Origin: Ignavibacteria bacterium
GTDB lineage: Bacteria > Bacteroidota > Ignavibacteria > Tepidaquicellales > Tepidaquicellaceae
Length of the DNA: 64,000 bases
Direction: 5' to 3'
NCBI GenBank assembly: GCA_036262055.1
Contig: DATAJP010000003.1
Span: forward strand, 62,001 to 126,000
In this document: piece by piece, positions 18,126-26,246 of the stretch
How positions within the stretch are numbered: position 1 is the stretch's first letter
Layout: each line of letters starts with the position of its first letter
Translations under genes and position numbers: made by a program
The notes under the pieces: generated by a model
Told to the model about the DNA's origin: nothing
What the model saw: the letters and a program-made list of their open reading frames with translations, nothing else
Databases searched by the model: none

Positions 18126-19874
18126 TTATTTTTGTATTCCCGTTCCGTAAGTGAAAACGGAAGAAATTGATACGGGTAATTTCCCTTTGAAAGGGATTTC
18201 ACCGAATAAAGTTTTTAAAGTTGCATTGATTGACGCTTCGGAATCTCCATATGCGCAAACATAAGCGTTTACATTTTCAAAACCCTGAATCAGATAAGGA
18301 TTTCCCATTGAAAGCACAATTACTTTATTGCCGTTTGCAAGTAATGAATTAATTAAATTAAGCTGTGATGCAGGTATTCCCACTGTGCCTGTTTTTATTT
18401 TTACTTTTGCATAAATCGGAACAATAACGTAATCATAAGAATTCGCAGTATTTAAAATCTCACTGTTATTATTTAAATCGCCGGTCAGGTCATAAGTTTC
18501 ATAACTTGCAAATTTGTTATAAGCAACAAAATTATTGAAAAAATATTGTGTATTTGCGGTTTCGTTCCCGTTATTTAGTGAAATAACCAATGCTTTTTTA
18601 TCCGAAACATTTTTAAACGGAAGCAAATTATCATTATCGGTTACAAGCGTAATTGATTCATCTGCAATTTTTTGCGCAATGCTTTTTGCTTCAGTTGAGT
18701 TGACAACCGAAGGAATTAATGATTCGTCAACCAGTTTATTGTTAAAAAGCCCTAACCATTCCTTTGCTTCAAGAATTTTTGTAACAGAAGTATTTATTCT
18801 GTGTTCTGAAATACTTCCATTTTTCACTGCTGCTTCGATAGCGTTAATTGTTTCTGTTTCTCCCTGGGGCATAAGAATCAAATCTATTCCTGCATCAACA
18901 CATAAAGTTGCAACTTTCTTTGTTGAAAAATGTTTTGTTACACCAGCCATGTTCAATGCATCAGTTACAACAAGTCCTTTGAAACCAAGTTCGTTAATTA
19001 GAAGTTCATTAACAAGCTTTTCTGACAATGAAGAGGGAAGGTATGGAGTATTATCAACTGCCGGGAAAGACAAATGAGCAATCATAACCGACTTTACTCC
19101 TGTATTTATTGCGCTTTTAAATGGAATAAGCTCGACTGAATTCAACCTTGTCATATCAAAATTCAATACGGGCAAGTCGCTATGTGAATCTATATCCGTA
19201 TCACCATGTCCCGGAAAATGTTTTGCTGTTGCAATTACATTTCCTGCCTGCAAGCCCTTTATCATTGCATCGCCCATTTGTGAAACAAGTTCGGGATTTT
19301 CACCGAATGAACGAACGTTAATAATCGGATTGTTCGGATTGTTATTCACATCCATAACAGGTGCATAATTTTGATGTACTCCTATTGCGCGGCATTCCTT
19401 TGCAATCTGTAATCCCATTTGATATGCAAGCGCTGAATTTCTGGTTGCGCCTAAACCCATATTGCTCGGGAATAAACTGCCGTCATTCAAGCGCATTGCT
19501 GTTCCGCGCTCAAAATCTGCCGATATGAGAAGAGGAGTTTCCGATAATGTCTGGAATTGATTTATTAACGATGCTTCCTGTAAAGAATTTCCTTTGAAAA
19601 AAATTAACCCTCCGATTTTTTCATTCTGAATTAATTTTTTTACTCTCTTGAATTCTCCTGAGTTTTCGGAAATTTCAAAGCCGTCAGAATAAGATACAAT
19701 CATCTGCGCAATCTTTTCACGCAAAGTCATTTCGGATAATTTTCTCTGAACGGTTACAGAAGGAACATAAGTTTTTAACGTTGCAGATGTATAAGTGTCT
19801 TCAGGTTTGAAAGCGCTAAATACAAATATAAATCCAACAGCAATTACAACTAACGGTAATAATATTTTTTTCAT
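18126..19874 (-). CDS. Glycoside hydrolase family 3, NagZ-like
   Basis: A 582-residue exported family 3 glycosidase, probably a beta-N-acetylhexosaminidase acting on cell wall or polymeric amino sugars. It has a signal peptide (MKKILLPLVVIAVGFIFVFSAF). The TIM-barrel motifs are PLLISADFERGTAMRL, the signature KHFPGHGDTDIDSHSDLPVL with the catalytic His-Asp dyad of NagZ-type enzymes, and VVTDALNMAGV holding the nucleophile Asp. A second alpha/beta domain follows from about residue 400. It is 4 nt upstream of the FG-GAP protein gene and in the same operon. Confidence 0.92.
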   Translation of the reverse strand: MKKILLPLVVIAVGFIFVFSAFKPEDTYTSATLKTYVPSVTVQRKLSEMTLREKIAQMIVSYSDGFEISENSGEFKRVKKLIQNEKIGGLIFFKGNSLQEASLINQFQTLSETPLLISADFERGTAMRLNDGSLFPSNMGLGATRNSALAYQMGLQIAKECRAIGVHQNYAPVMDVNNNPNNPIINVRSFGENPELVSQMGDAMIKGLQAGNVIATAKHFPGHGDTDIDSHSDLPVLNFDMTRLNSVELIPFKSAINTGVKSVMIAHLSFPAVDNTPYLPSSLSEKLVNELLINELGFKGLVVTDALNMAGVTKHFSTKKVATLCVDAGIDLILMPQGETETINAIEAAVKNGSISEHRINTSVTKILEAKEWLGLFNNKLVDESLIPSVVNSTEAKSIAQKIADESITLVTDNDNLLPFKNVSDKKALVISLNNGNETANTQYFFNNFVAYNKFASYETYDLTGDLNNNSEILNTANSYDYVIVPIYAKVKIKTGTVGIPASQLNLINSLLANGNKVIVLSMGNPYLIQGFENVNAYVCAYGDSEASINATLKTLFGEIPFKGKLPVSISSVFTYGTGIQK

Positions 19875-19891
19875 CTATATAATTTTTTGAA

Positions 19892-19921
19892 GCCATTCCC
19901 ACAAAAGCGGGAATCCCATTC
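19892..19921. repeat. Palindromic CATTCCC-GGGAATC repeat
   Basis: One copy of the dispersed ATTCCC...GGGAATCCC palindrome in the spacer between dusB and the GH3 gene. Related copies are listed at 24255, 29910, 29942, 37238 and 41179. Confidence 0.7.
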
Positions 19922-19935
19922 TTTTCAAATTTAAA

Positions 19936-20931
19936 CTATTCTTCACTTACAGCTAAAACAGAATTTTTATATTCCTGTTTCAGCCAGGTTAACCTTTCTT
20001 TAATCGGAGCAAATGTATCATATCCCATAAGTTCAATTCTGAAAGCATTTATGTTTCTTAAGTTTCTTAAATACCCTGAATAATATTTTCTGAACTCGCG
20101 GACACCTAAGTTTTCACCCTTGAGCTTAACACACAATCTTAAATGTTCTATGCACTTATTAACCTTCTCATCAAGCGGAGGTTCTTCTTCGTGATAGCCG
20201 TGTTCAAGATAAAATTTTGATTGCCTGAATATAAACGGATTCAACATCGCGGCCTGACCAATCATAACTGCGTCAGGTTTGAAATTTTCAAAAACAAATT
20301 TTACATCTTCAGGAGTTTTAATATTGCCATTAAGTATAATCGGCATTTCAACTCCGCTGTCTTTGATTCGTTTCACCCAGCTCCAGTCAGCATTACCTTT
20401 ATTTCCTTGTCCGCGCAATCTGCAATGAACAGTCAATGCTTGTATTCCTATGTCTTCAAGCATTTTTGCAACATCAACAATGACAATTGAATTCTCATCC
20501 CAGCCTAATCGTGTTTTTAGCGTAACCGGAAGTTTCACATTCTTCACAATTGATTCGGCAATCTTTTTCATCTTAGGCAAGTCTTTCAATAATCCCGCGC
20601 CGGCGCCCCGCAGCGCAACATCCTTCACCCAGCATCCGCAGTTAATATCTATGAAATCAGGTTTTGCGGACTCCGAAATTCTTGCCGCTTCAATCATAAC
20701 ATCATCATTGCCGCCGAATATCTGGATTGCAACAGGTCGCTCTTCTTCATAAATGAAAAGCTTTTCACGGCACTTTCTTGCATCACGTATTAAACCTTCA
20801 GAGGATATGAATTCTGTGTAGACAATGTCAGCTCCAAGGCGATGACAAATTAACCTGAAAGGAGGTTCTGTTACATCCTCCATAGGTGCCAAAAGCAGCT
20901 TATTTTTAAATATTTCCTGAAAAGAATTCAT
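19936..20931 (-). CDS. dusB: tRNA-dihydrouridine synthase, DusB type
   Basis: FMN- and NADPH-dependent reduction of uridine to dihydrouridine in tRNA D-loops. The 331 residues fit the family. Visible: LAPMEDVTEPPFRLICHRLGADIVYTE at the N-terminus, the active-site block DINCGCWVKDVALRGAGAGLL (about residues 94-114) with the catalytic Cys, KTRLGWDEN, and the phosphate-binding ILNGNIKTPED. The active-site loop has GCW where most Dus enzymes have GCP; the Cys itself is kept. First gene of the minus-strand operon that continues with GH3, FG-GAP and pdxH. Confidence 0.93.
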   Translation of the reverse strand: MNSFQEIFKNKLLLAPMEDVTEPPFRLICHRLGADIVYTEFISSEGLIRDARKCREKLFIYEEERPVAIQIFGGNDDVMIEAARISESAKPDFIDINCGCWVKDVALRGAGAGLLKDLPKMKKIAESIVKNVKLPVTLKTRLGWDENSIVIVDVAKMLEDIGIQALTVHCRLRGQGNKGNADWSWVKRIKDSGVEMPIILNGNIKTPEDVKFVFENFKPDAVMIGQAAMLNPFIFRQSKFYLEHGYHEEEPPLDEKVNKCIEHLRLCVKLKGENLGVREFRKYYSGYLRNLRNINAFRIELMGYDTFAPIKERLTWLKQEYKNSVLAVSEE

Positions 20932-21098
20932 AATTAAAAATACTCAATTTTTACCAATATAGTAATTTATTTAACTTGGTATGGTAATTTGAAAAACACT
21001 ACAAGTTGTTAATATTACATAATATACGCTTGTTTATCGTATATAAAATTAATATTATTACTCAAATATTTTTTTCACAACCTAACTAAAACATACAA

Positions 21099-24000
21099 AT
21101 GAGAAAGCTCTTCTTCCTAACTCTCATTGCTGGTATTGGCTTTATTATTTTTACAGGGCAAAAAACCAACGATGATAAAAAATGGAATGCAGATCCTCGA
21201 ATGACGCAAGTCTATCCTAACGGGGAATATTCCGTTTTACCAACAGTTCAAGATATAATATCTTTTACGAATACACCAAGAGTTGTCGGACCATATGTCG
21301 TAGGTCCAAACTTTCGTCCACACCCTACAACTAATACAAATCAGAGTGAAGTTATAATTGTAAAGCATCCTACTAATCCAAATATTATGTGGGCATCTTG
21401 CAATATGACAACAACCGGAACATTGTTCATCAGTGAAGGAACTTATGTTACTACAAACGGCGGAACTACCTGGTTTGGAAGTGATACACTTACCGGCGCA
21501 CCCATTGGAAATCATGGTGGTGACCCGGGTCCTGCAATCGATAAAAATGGCGTTTTGCATATGACACATCTGGGTTATACTACTTCAGGTATGTATGCAA
21601 ATTACTCAACCAATAATGGTTTAACATGGTCTAACACTGCTACACTCGGAACAGGTTCACAAGATAAAAATTTTGCTAATTCTGATGATGCACCTTCTTC
21701 ACCATATTATGGAAGAACATATTGTGCTTGGAGCTGGTTTGCAGTTTCTAATCCTTATGTTGCAGTTTCATTCACGTCAAATGGGGGTGTAAGCTGGTCA
21801 ACTCATACACAGGTAAACACTCCTCCTGCCGGTCACTATTCACAAGGTACTGACGTTGGTATAGGTCCGAACGGACAAGTTTATGTTTGCTGGGCTGCTC
21901 CAATTTCCGGTTCACCTTTCACAGAAGATTTTGCCGGGTTTGGTATTTCAACAAACGGTGGTGTTAACTGGTCTGTTAATGAGAATATCTATGATATGAA
22001 TGGTATCAGAGGAACATTCTCTACAAAATCGGGTATCCGTGTCAGCGGTTTTCCAAGAATTGCAGTTGACAGAACCGGTGGTCCGAGAAACGGATGGATA
22101 TATATTGTAGCTGCAGAAAGAAATTTATCACCTGCAGGAACAGACCCTGACATTGTTTTACACAGGTCAACAAACGGCGGAGTTAACTGGTCTGCAGGCG
22201 TTAGAGTCAATCAAGACCCATTGAATAATGGAAAATATCAATATATGCCGGCTGTTTGTGTTGATAACCTCGGCGGCGTAAGCGTTGTTTATTATGATGA
22301 CAGAGAGTGTTTTGCAACTCCTAGTGATTCTACCGATGTTTATATTTCACGTTCAATAGATGGCGGAAGCACATTTACAGATTTCAAAGTTAGTGACCAT
22401 AGATTTAAACCAATGCCGATTTCAGGATTAGCAGGCGGTTATCAAGGTGACTATATCGGTATTACCTCAACTAATTCAAAATTATTCCCTGTATGGGCAG
22501 ACAGAAGCACAGGTTTATACCAATTATGGAGTGCTCCTGTTACTATAGCTAACAATCCTCTAAATCCATTTAACTTGCAAAGTCCTGCGGCAGGAACTAC
22601 TTACTCGTCACTTCCGGGTTCATCAACCGTATTCAATTTTGGCTGGGATACTTCCGCAACAGGAACATCATACAAATGGATTTTTGGTTCACCAACCACA
22701 TCACCAAGATTGATTACACAGCAATCAGGAAGCAATTCGCTTTCACTTACATCAGGTCAGCTGGATGTTATTCTTGCAGGACTTGGCGTTGCTCAGGGTG
22801 GCCAATTAGTTGGACAGTGGGATGTATGGGGATTCAGACCTAATCCTCCTGCAAATGATTCATTAAAAGCCGCTAACGGACCACGCGCAATTACATTGAG
22901 AAGAGCTGTTCCGAATAATACACCGGTTAATCTTGCAGTTCCGGCAAATAATACTACTATAGTTACATCGGTATTTAATAGTTCAACAATTAATTTTAAC
23001 TGGTCAAAATCCGGTGAAGGTGTTACTTATAAAGTTCTCTTTGATGCACCAACGTTTACAGGTCCTCCAATATTGAGCTTTATGTCGAACAATGGCGGAT
23101 TTGATACTGCTTATTCGATAGTCAATTCAACTTTAGACGGACTTCTCGCATCAATTGCACCGGGTGATTCTATCGTTGGACAATATAGAGTTTATGCTTT
23201 CAGAAATCCGGGTGATTCCGTGGCATCAAACCAGACATATAATTTAACTCTTAAGAGACAGGCAAAAGGCGATGTAGTGGTTCTTTATGATTCAACAGTC
23301 GCGAACTGCAGAACTTCAAGAGACTCAATCATAGCAGGTCTTAACTCAAGAGGCGTTACATATGATTTATTTAACAGAGGCGGAAACACTGCTACAACCG
23401 GAATTTCTTTCAGAGGTTACAAAAAAGTGATTCTTCTTGGTGAAGGAACTTCAGTTGCTTCGAACAGAGTAAAAGATTCTTTAAAAACATATCTTGCTTC
23501 AGGCGGAACTTCAATTCCTACAAAATCAAAGTTGATTATTTTTGCTGAAGATGTTGGTTATCACTGGGGAAGAACCGGCTCAACATATATTGATGTTGAT
23601 TTCGTTTCAAACACACTTGGATGGACATTTGTTTCTGACAGACCTACAGGAAGCACAGGTCCTGAAGGATTAATGGGTGATAGAGTAAACTCAGGATTAA
23701 AAGACAGTACTTCAGGTCCATGGCCTGACGTTCTTGCAAAATCAACTGTTCCAAGCTTATCATATTTATATGCATTTACAAGAGTAGCGGGCAACTACAA
23801 TGGTGTAGGAAGAATGGCAAATAATTTCAATGTCGCAACTTTCGGAGTTGACTTTGAATCTCTTAAAAATGCAGTCGGTGGAGCAAGCGGTTCACCTCAA
23901 AGGAGATGGATACTTGGCGCATTGGATTATGTTGACCAAATTACACCGACTAATATCGAAGACCCGAATGGAATTCCGACAGTTTATGAATTGAAACAGA

Positions 24001-24242
24001 ACTTCCCGAATCCATTCAATCCTGTAACGAAGATAAACTTTGCAATTCCTAAACAAGGATTTGTATCGTTGAAGATTTATGATATTACAGGAAGACTTGT
24101 TTCTAATTTGGTAAATGAAATGAAGGCTCCGGGATTCTATGAAGTTGATTTCAACGGACTGAACATGGCTTCAGGCGTTTATTTCTATAAGCTTGAATCT
24201 AACGAATTCTCTGACATTAAAAAGATGATGCTGATAAAATGA
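21099..24242 (+). CDS. Large secreted BNR-type protein with T9SS sorting domain
   Basis: A 1047-residue extracellular protein. It has a signal peptide (MRKLFFLTLIAGIGFIIFTG) and an N-terminal beta-propeller of sialidase/BNR-like repeats, with recurring STNGGVNWS and TNGGTTW motifs between about residues 110 and 480. A central region follows with repeated fibronectin-like strands (NPFNLQSPAAGTTYSSLPG and NLAVPANNT). A Ser/Gly-rich section resembles a class I glutamine amidotransferase-like fold, with VVLYDSTVANCRTSRDSI (about 727-744). The end is the type IX sorting domain, ELKQNFPNPFNPVTKINFAIP to IKKMMLIK. Enzyme activity cannot be claimed. The upstream spacer of about 165 nt has its own promoter by position. 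Confidence 0.85.
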   Translation: MRKLFFLTLIAGIGFIIFTGQKTNDDKKWNADPRMTQVYPNGEYSVLPTVQDIISFTNTPRVVGPYVVGPNFRPHPTTNTNQSEVIIVKHPTNPNIMWASCNMTTTGTLFISEGTYVTTNGGTTWFGSDTLTGAPIGNHGGDPGPAIDKNGVLHMTHLGYTTSGMYANYSTNNGLTWSNTATLGTGSQDKNFANSDDAPSSPYYGRTYCAWSWFAVSNPYVAVSFTSNGGVSWSTHTQVNTPPAGHYSQGTDVGIGPNGQVYVCWAAPISGSPFTEDFAGFGISTNGGVNWSVNENIYDMNGIRGTFSTKSGIRVSGFPRIAVDRTGGPRNGWIYIVAAERNLSPAGTDPDIVLHRSTNGGVNWSAGVRVNQDPLNNGKYQYMPAVCVDNLGGVSVVYYDDRECFATPSDSTDVYISRSIDGGSTFTDFKVSDHRFKPMPISGLAGGYQGDYIGITSTNSKLFPVWADRSTGLYQLWSAPVTIANNPLNPFNLQSPAAGTTYSSLPGSSTVFNFGWDTSATGTSYKWIFGSPTTSPRLITQQSGSNSLSLTSGQLDVILAGLGVAQGGQLVGQWDVWGFRPNPPANDSLKAANGPRAITLRRAVPNNTPVNLAVPANNTTIVTSVFNSSTINFNWSKSGEGVTYKVLFDAPTFTGPPILSFMSNNGGFDTAYSIVNSTLDGLLASIAPGDSIVGQYRVYAFRNPGDSVASNQTYNLTLKRQAKGDVVVLYDSTVANCRTSRDSIIAGLNSRGVTYDLFNRGGNTATTGISFRGYKKVILLGEGTSVASNRVKDSLKTYLASGGTSIPTKSKLIIFAEDVGYHWGRTGSTYIDVDFVSNTLGWTFVSDRPTGSTGPEGLMGDRVNSGLKDSTSGPWPDVLAKSTVPSLSYLYAFTRVAGNYNGVGRMANNFNVATFGVDFESLKNAVGGASGSPQRRWILGALDYVDQITPTNIEDPNGIPTVYELKQNFPNPFNPVTKINFAIPKQGFVSLKIYDITGRLVSNLVNEMKAPGFYEVDFNGLNMASGVYFYKLESNEFSDIKKMMLIK

Positions 24243-24254
24243 TATAATCATTTT

Positions 24255-24280
24255 GTCAGTCCCGCTCTGCGGGAATGTTG
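24255..24280. repeat. Short palindrome CCCGC-GCGGG
   Basis: GTCAGTCCCGC TCT GCGGGAATG, a half-degenerate member of the dispersed CATTCCCGC palindrome family, just after the secreted protein gene. Confidence 0.5.
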
Positions 24281-24315
24281 ATAAAATAATAGTTAGTATA
24301 TATTTATTTGTGAAG

Positions 24316-24346
24316 AAAATGCCTGCTTTTCGCGGGCATTTTTTTT
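24316..24346 (+). terminator. Rho-independent terminator
   Basis: AAAATGCCTGC pairs with GCGGGCATTTT (one G-T pair) around TTTTC, then a run of T. It terminates the 1047-residue T9SS cargo gene. Confidence 0.85.
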
Positions 24347-24405
24347 ATCTGAAATAAGACTAAATTAGTCGTATTTAAAGTTTAAAAAATTTCTTATTTT
24401 TACAT

Positions 24406-24633
24406 ATGAAATATTTAACAGGACAGCCCGAAAAAGGGAAAAAATACAGAGTTGAATACAACGGCGAGCAGATTTATGATGCAAGTATAGTTGAGCATGA
24501 CGGCGGTTGCTGGGCAAAAGTAAAAGTCGAAAACACGCTTCCTTCTAAAATGGAAAAGCATTATCATTATAAAGAGGGAATGGAATTCGACATAAAGCTC
24601 GGCTATTATAATTTATTGATTATCGAAGAATAA
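24406..24633 (+). CDS. Small hypothetical protein, 75 aa
   Basis: A 75-residue soluble protein, not recognised. The sequence has a beta-rich look, with GKKYRVEYNGEQIYDASIVEHDGGCWAKVKVE and a C-terminal GYYNLLIIEE. It has no signal peptide. A palindrome GACTAAATTAGTC (24358-24370) lies 35 nt before the ATG and could be an operator. The alpha/beta hydrolase gene starts 12 nt after its stop, so it is probably the first gene of a two-gene unit. Confidence 0.6.
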   Translation: MKYLTGQPEKGKKYRVEYNGEQIYDASIVEHDGGCWAKVKVENTLPSKMEKHYHYKEGMEFDIKLGYYNLLIIEE

Positions 24634-24645
24634 GGAAGTTATTGA

Positions 24646-25479
24646 TTGTCTAAAGTAGATTCTGATATTATATCTTCTCGAAAAGTAATTGACTTACCCG
24701 AGAAAAATCGAAATATGATTCGAAGCGGATGGGGAGATGAAATTATTGATAACACAATTGTCGAAAAAATTGTATATGATAATGATGGTGAAAAGATTGA
24801 TGGTTATTTAGCTTACCCAAAGGATTTATCAAAAAAATACCCGCTCGTAATCTGGAATCGCGGCGGAAGCAGAAAATCAGGATATATAGATGAGTTCCTT
24901 GCGCGAGGAATGTTTGGAGAAATTGCAAGCTGGGGTTATGTAGTGCTTGCTTCAATGTATCGGGATAAAGATGAGTTCGGCGGCAAAGATGTTACCGATG
25001 TGATAAAGCTCTTTGATATTGCAGATGATTTGGAAGCATGCGACAGTTCTAAAATAGGAATGGAGGGCTGGAGCCGCGGGGGAATGATGACCTTTAAAGT
25101 TCTTACGATGACTGACCGAGTAAAAGCTTGTGTGATTATTTCCGGATTAACCGATTTGGTCGATCATGCAATGATGCAGGATACATACAGAAGAATTTTT
25201 GGGACAGAAAGTGAAGAAATTTTTAATCAAAGGAAGAAAGAAAAATCACCGCTTTACTTTGCTGATGAAATAAATACTGATGCAGCGATTCTGATGATTC
25301 ACGGAACTGAAGATGATGACGTTGAGGTCAGAAACTCAACTGAAATGTATGAAAAGCTGAAAGGCAAAGTAAAAAACATTGAGATTGTCTTACTGGACGG
25401 CGGCGACCATTATTTGAAAAAATTTAGAAAAGAAACTGTAAAGCTGAGAAAAGAATGGTTTAGGAAGTATCTTGGTTAG
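24646..25479 (+). CDS. Alpha/beta hydrolase, S9 peptidase-like
   Basis: A 277-residue serine hydrolase of the prolyl-oligopeptidase/dienelactone hydrolase type. The nucleophile lies in GMEGWSRGGMMTF (about residues 139-151, motif GxSxG as GWSRG), the Asp in HGTEDDDVEVRNS (about 219-231), and the His in LDGGDHYLKK (about 248-257). It lacks the N-terminal propeller of full S9 peptidases. The start is TTG at 24646, with a TAAGGAAG Shine-Dalgarno 7 nt upstream; MSKVD follows. Substrate unknown, cytoplasmic. Confidence 0.88.
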   Translation: MSKVDSDIISSRKVIDLPEKNRNMIRSGWGDEIIDNTIVEKIVYDNDGEKIDGYLAYPKDLSKKYPLVIWNRGGSRKSGYIDEFLARGMFGEIASWGYVVLASMYRDKDEFGGKDVTDVIKLFDIADDLEACDSSKIGMEGWSRGGMMTFKVLTMTDRVKACVIISGLTDLVDHAMMQDTYRRIFGTESEEIFNQRKKEKSPLYFADEINTDAAILMIHGTEDDDVEVRNSTEMYEKLKGKVKNIEIVLLDGGDHYLKKFRKETVKLRKEWFRKYLG

Positions 25480-25650
25480 AGGGGAAAGGTTAAAGATTAG
25501 AAGTGTTGAAAAGTTCTTTACTTCTCACCTTTAACCCCTTACCTTTCACCTTTAAAACAACTTTAATAAAATAAATTTTGTTAAATAAATAGAATGTTCA
25601 AAATAGTAAATCAAAATATTAATAATACTAATAACGAAAGGAGTAAGGGA

Positions 25651-26094
25651 ATGTACGACCCTATAATGGTGCAGCCGATGAGAGATGAAGCTGTTAGCAT
25701 TGGCTTTAAAGAATTGTATTCTGCAAACGAGGTGCGCGAAGAATTAAACAAAAAAGGCACTGCATTTGTATTTGTAAATTCAGTTTGCGGGTGCGCAGCA
25801 GGAAAGGCAAGACCGGGTCTTGCGCTTGCAATGGACTGGGCAAAACAAAACAATATAATGCCTGACAGGTTAGTAACCGTATTTGCAGGAATGGAAAAAG
25901 ATGCTGTAAGTGAAGCAAGAAACTTCTTTGAGGGCTATCCGCCGTCATCACCTCAAATGGCATTAATTGAAGATGGAAAGCTAAAGGCAATGATTCAAAG
26001 AATGGAGATTGAAAACAACGATGCTTATGCTGTTGCCGATAAAATTAAGAATATTTTGCAGGAAAATATAAAAAAGGAACCTGCAGAGGGATAA
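25651..26094 (+). CDS. BrxA/BrxB-type bacilliredoxin
   Basis: A 147-residue bacilliredoxin that reduces bacillithiol-mixed disulfides or related thiols. The sequence MYDPIMVQPMRDE at the N-terminus and the active site NSVCGCAAGKARPG (CGC motif) are diagnostic of the BrxA/BrxB (DUF1094/YphP) family. I use the ATG at 25651 and not the one at 25594: it gives the canonical MYDPIM start and has an AAAGGAG Shine-Dalgarno at about 25637. The C-terminal tail GYPPSSPQMALIEDGKL is also typical. It has its own terminator. Confidence 0.92.
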   Translation: MYDPIMVQPMRDEAVSIGFKELYSANEVREELNKKGTAFVFVNSVCGCAAGKARPGLALAMDWAKQNNIMPDRLVTVFAGMEKDAVSEARNFFEGYPPSSPQMALIEDGKLKAMIQRMEIENNDAYAVADKIKNILQENIKKEPAEG

Positions 26095-26128
26095 CGATAG
26101 TTAAATAAATAGAAAATTTGATGTCCGG

Positions 26129-26158
26129 TGCCCCTCATATGCAAGGGGCATTTTTATT
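26129..26158 (+). terminator. Rho-independent terminator
   Basis: TGCCCCT (26129-26135) pairs with AGGGGCA (26144-26150) around an 8-nt loop, then TTTTTATTT. It closes the bacilliredoxin gene. Confidence 0.85.
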
Positions 26159-26246
26159 TAGGATAAAAATGTAGTAAAATAGTAGTTAATAATTAAATAC
26201 TTTTTAAAAAGTTAGTTTTTTGATAAATTAAACAAATTATAACAAT

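Noticed and set aside
18122-18202. Longer start of the FG-GAP protein at 18202
   Set aside because: It would overlap the upstream GH3 gene by 77 bases and place 27 polar residues before the signal peptide.
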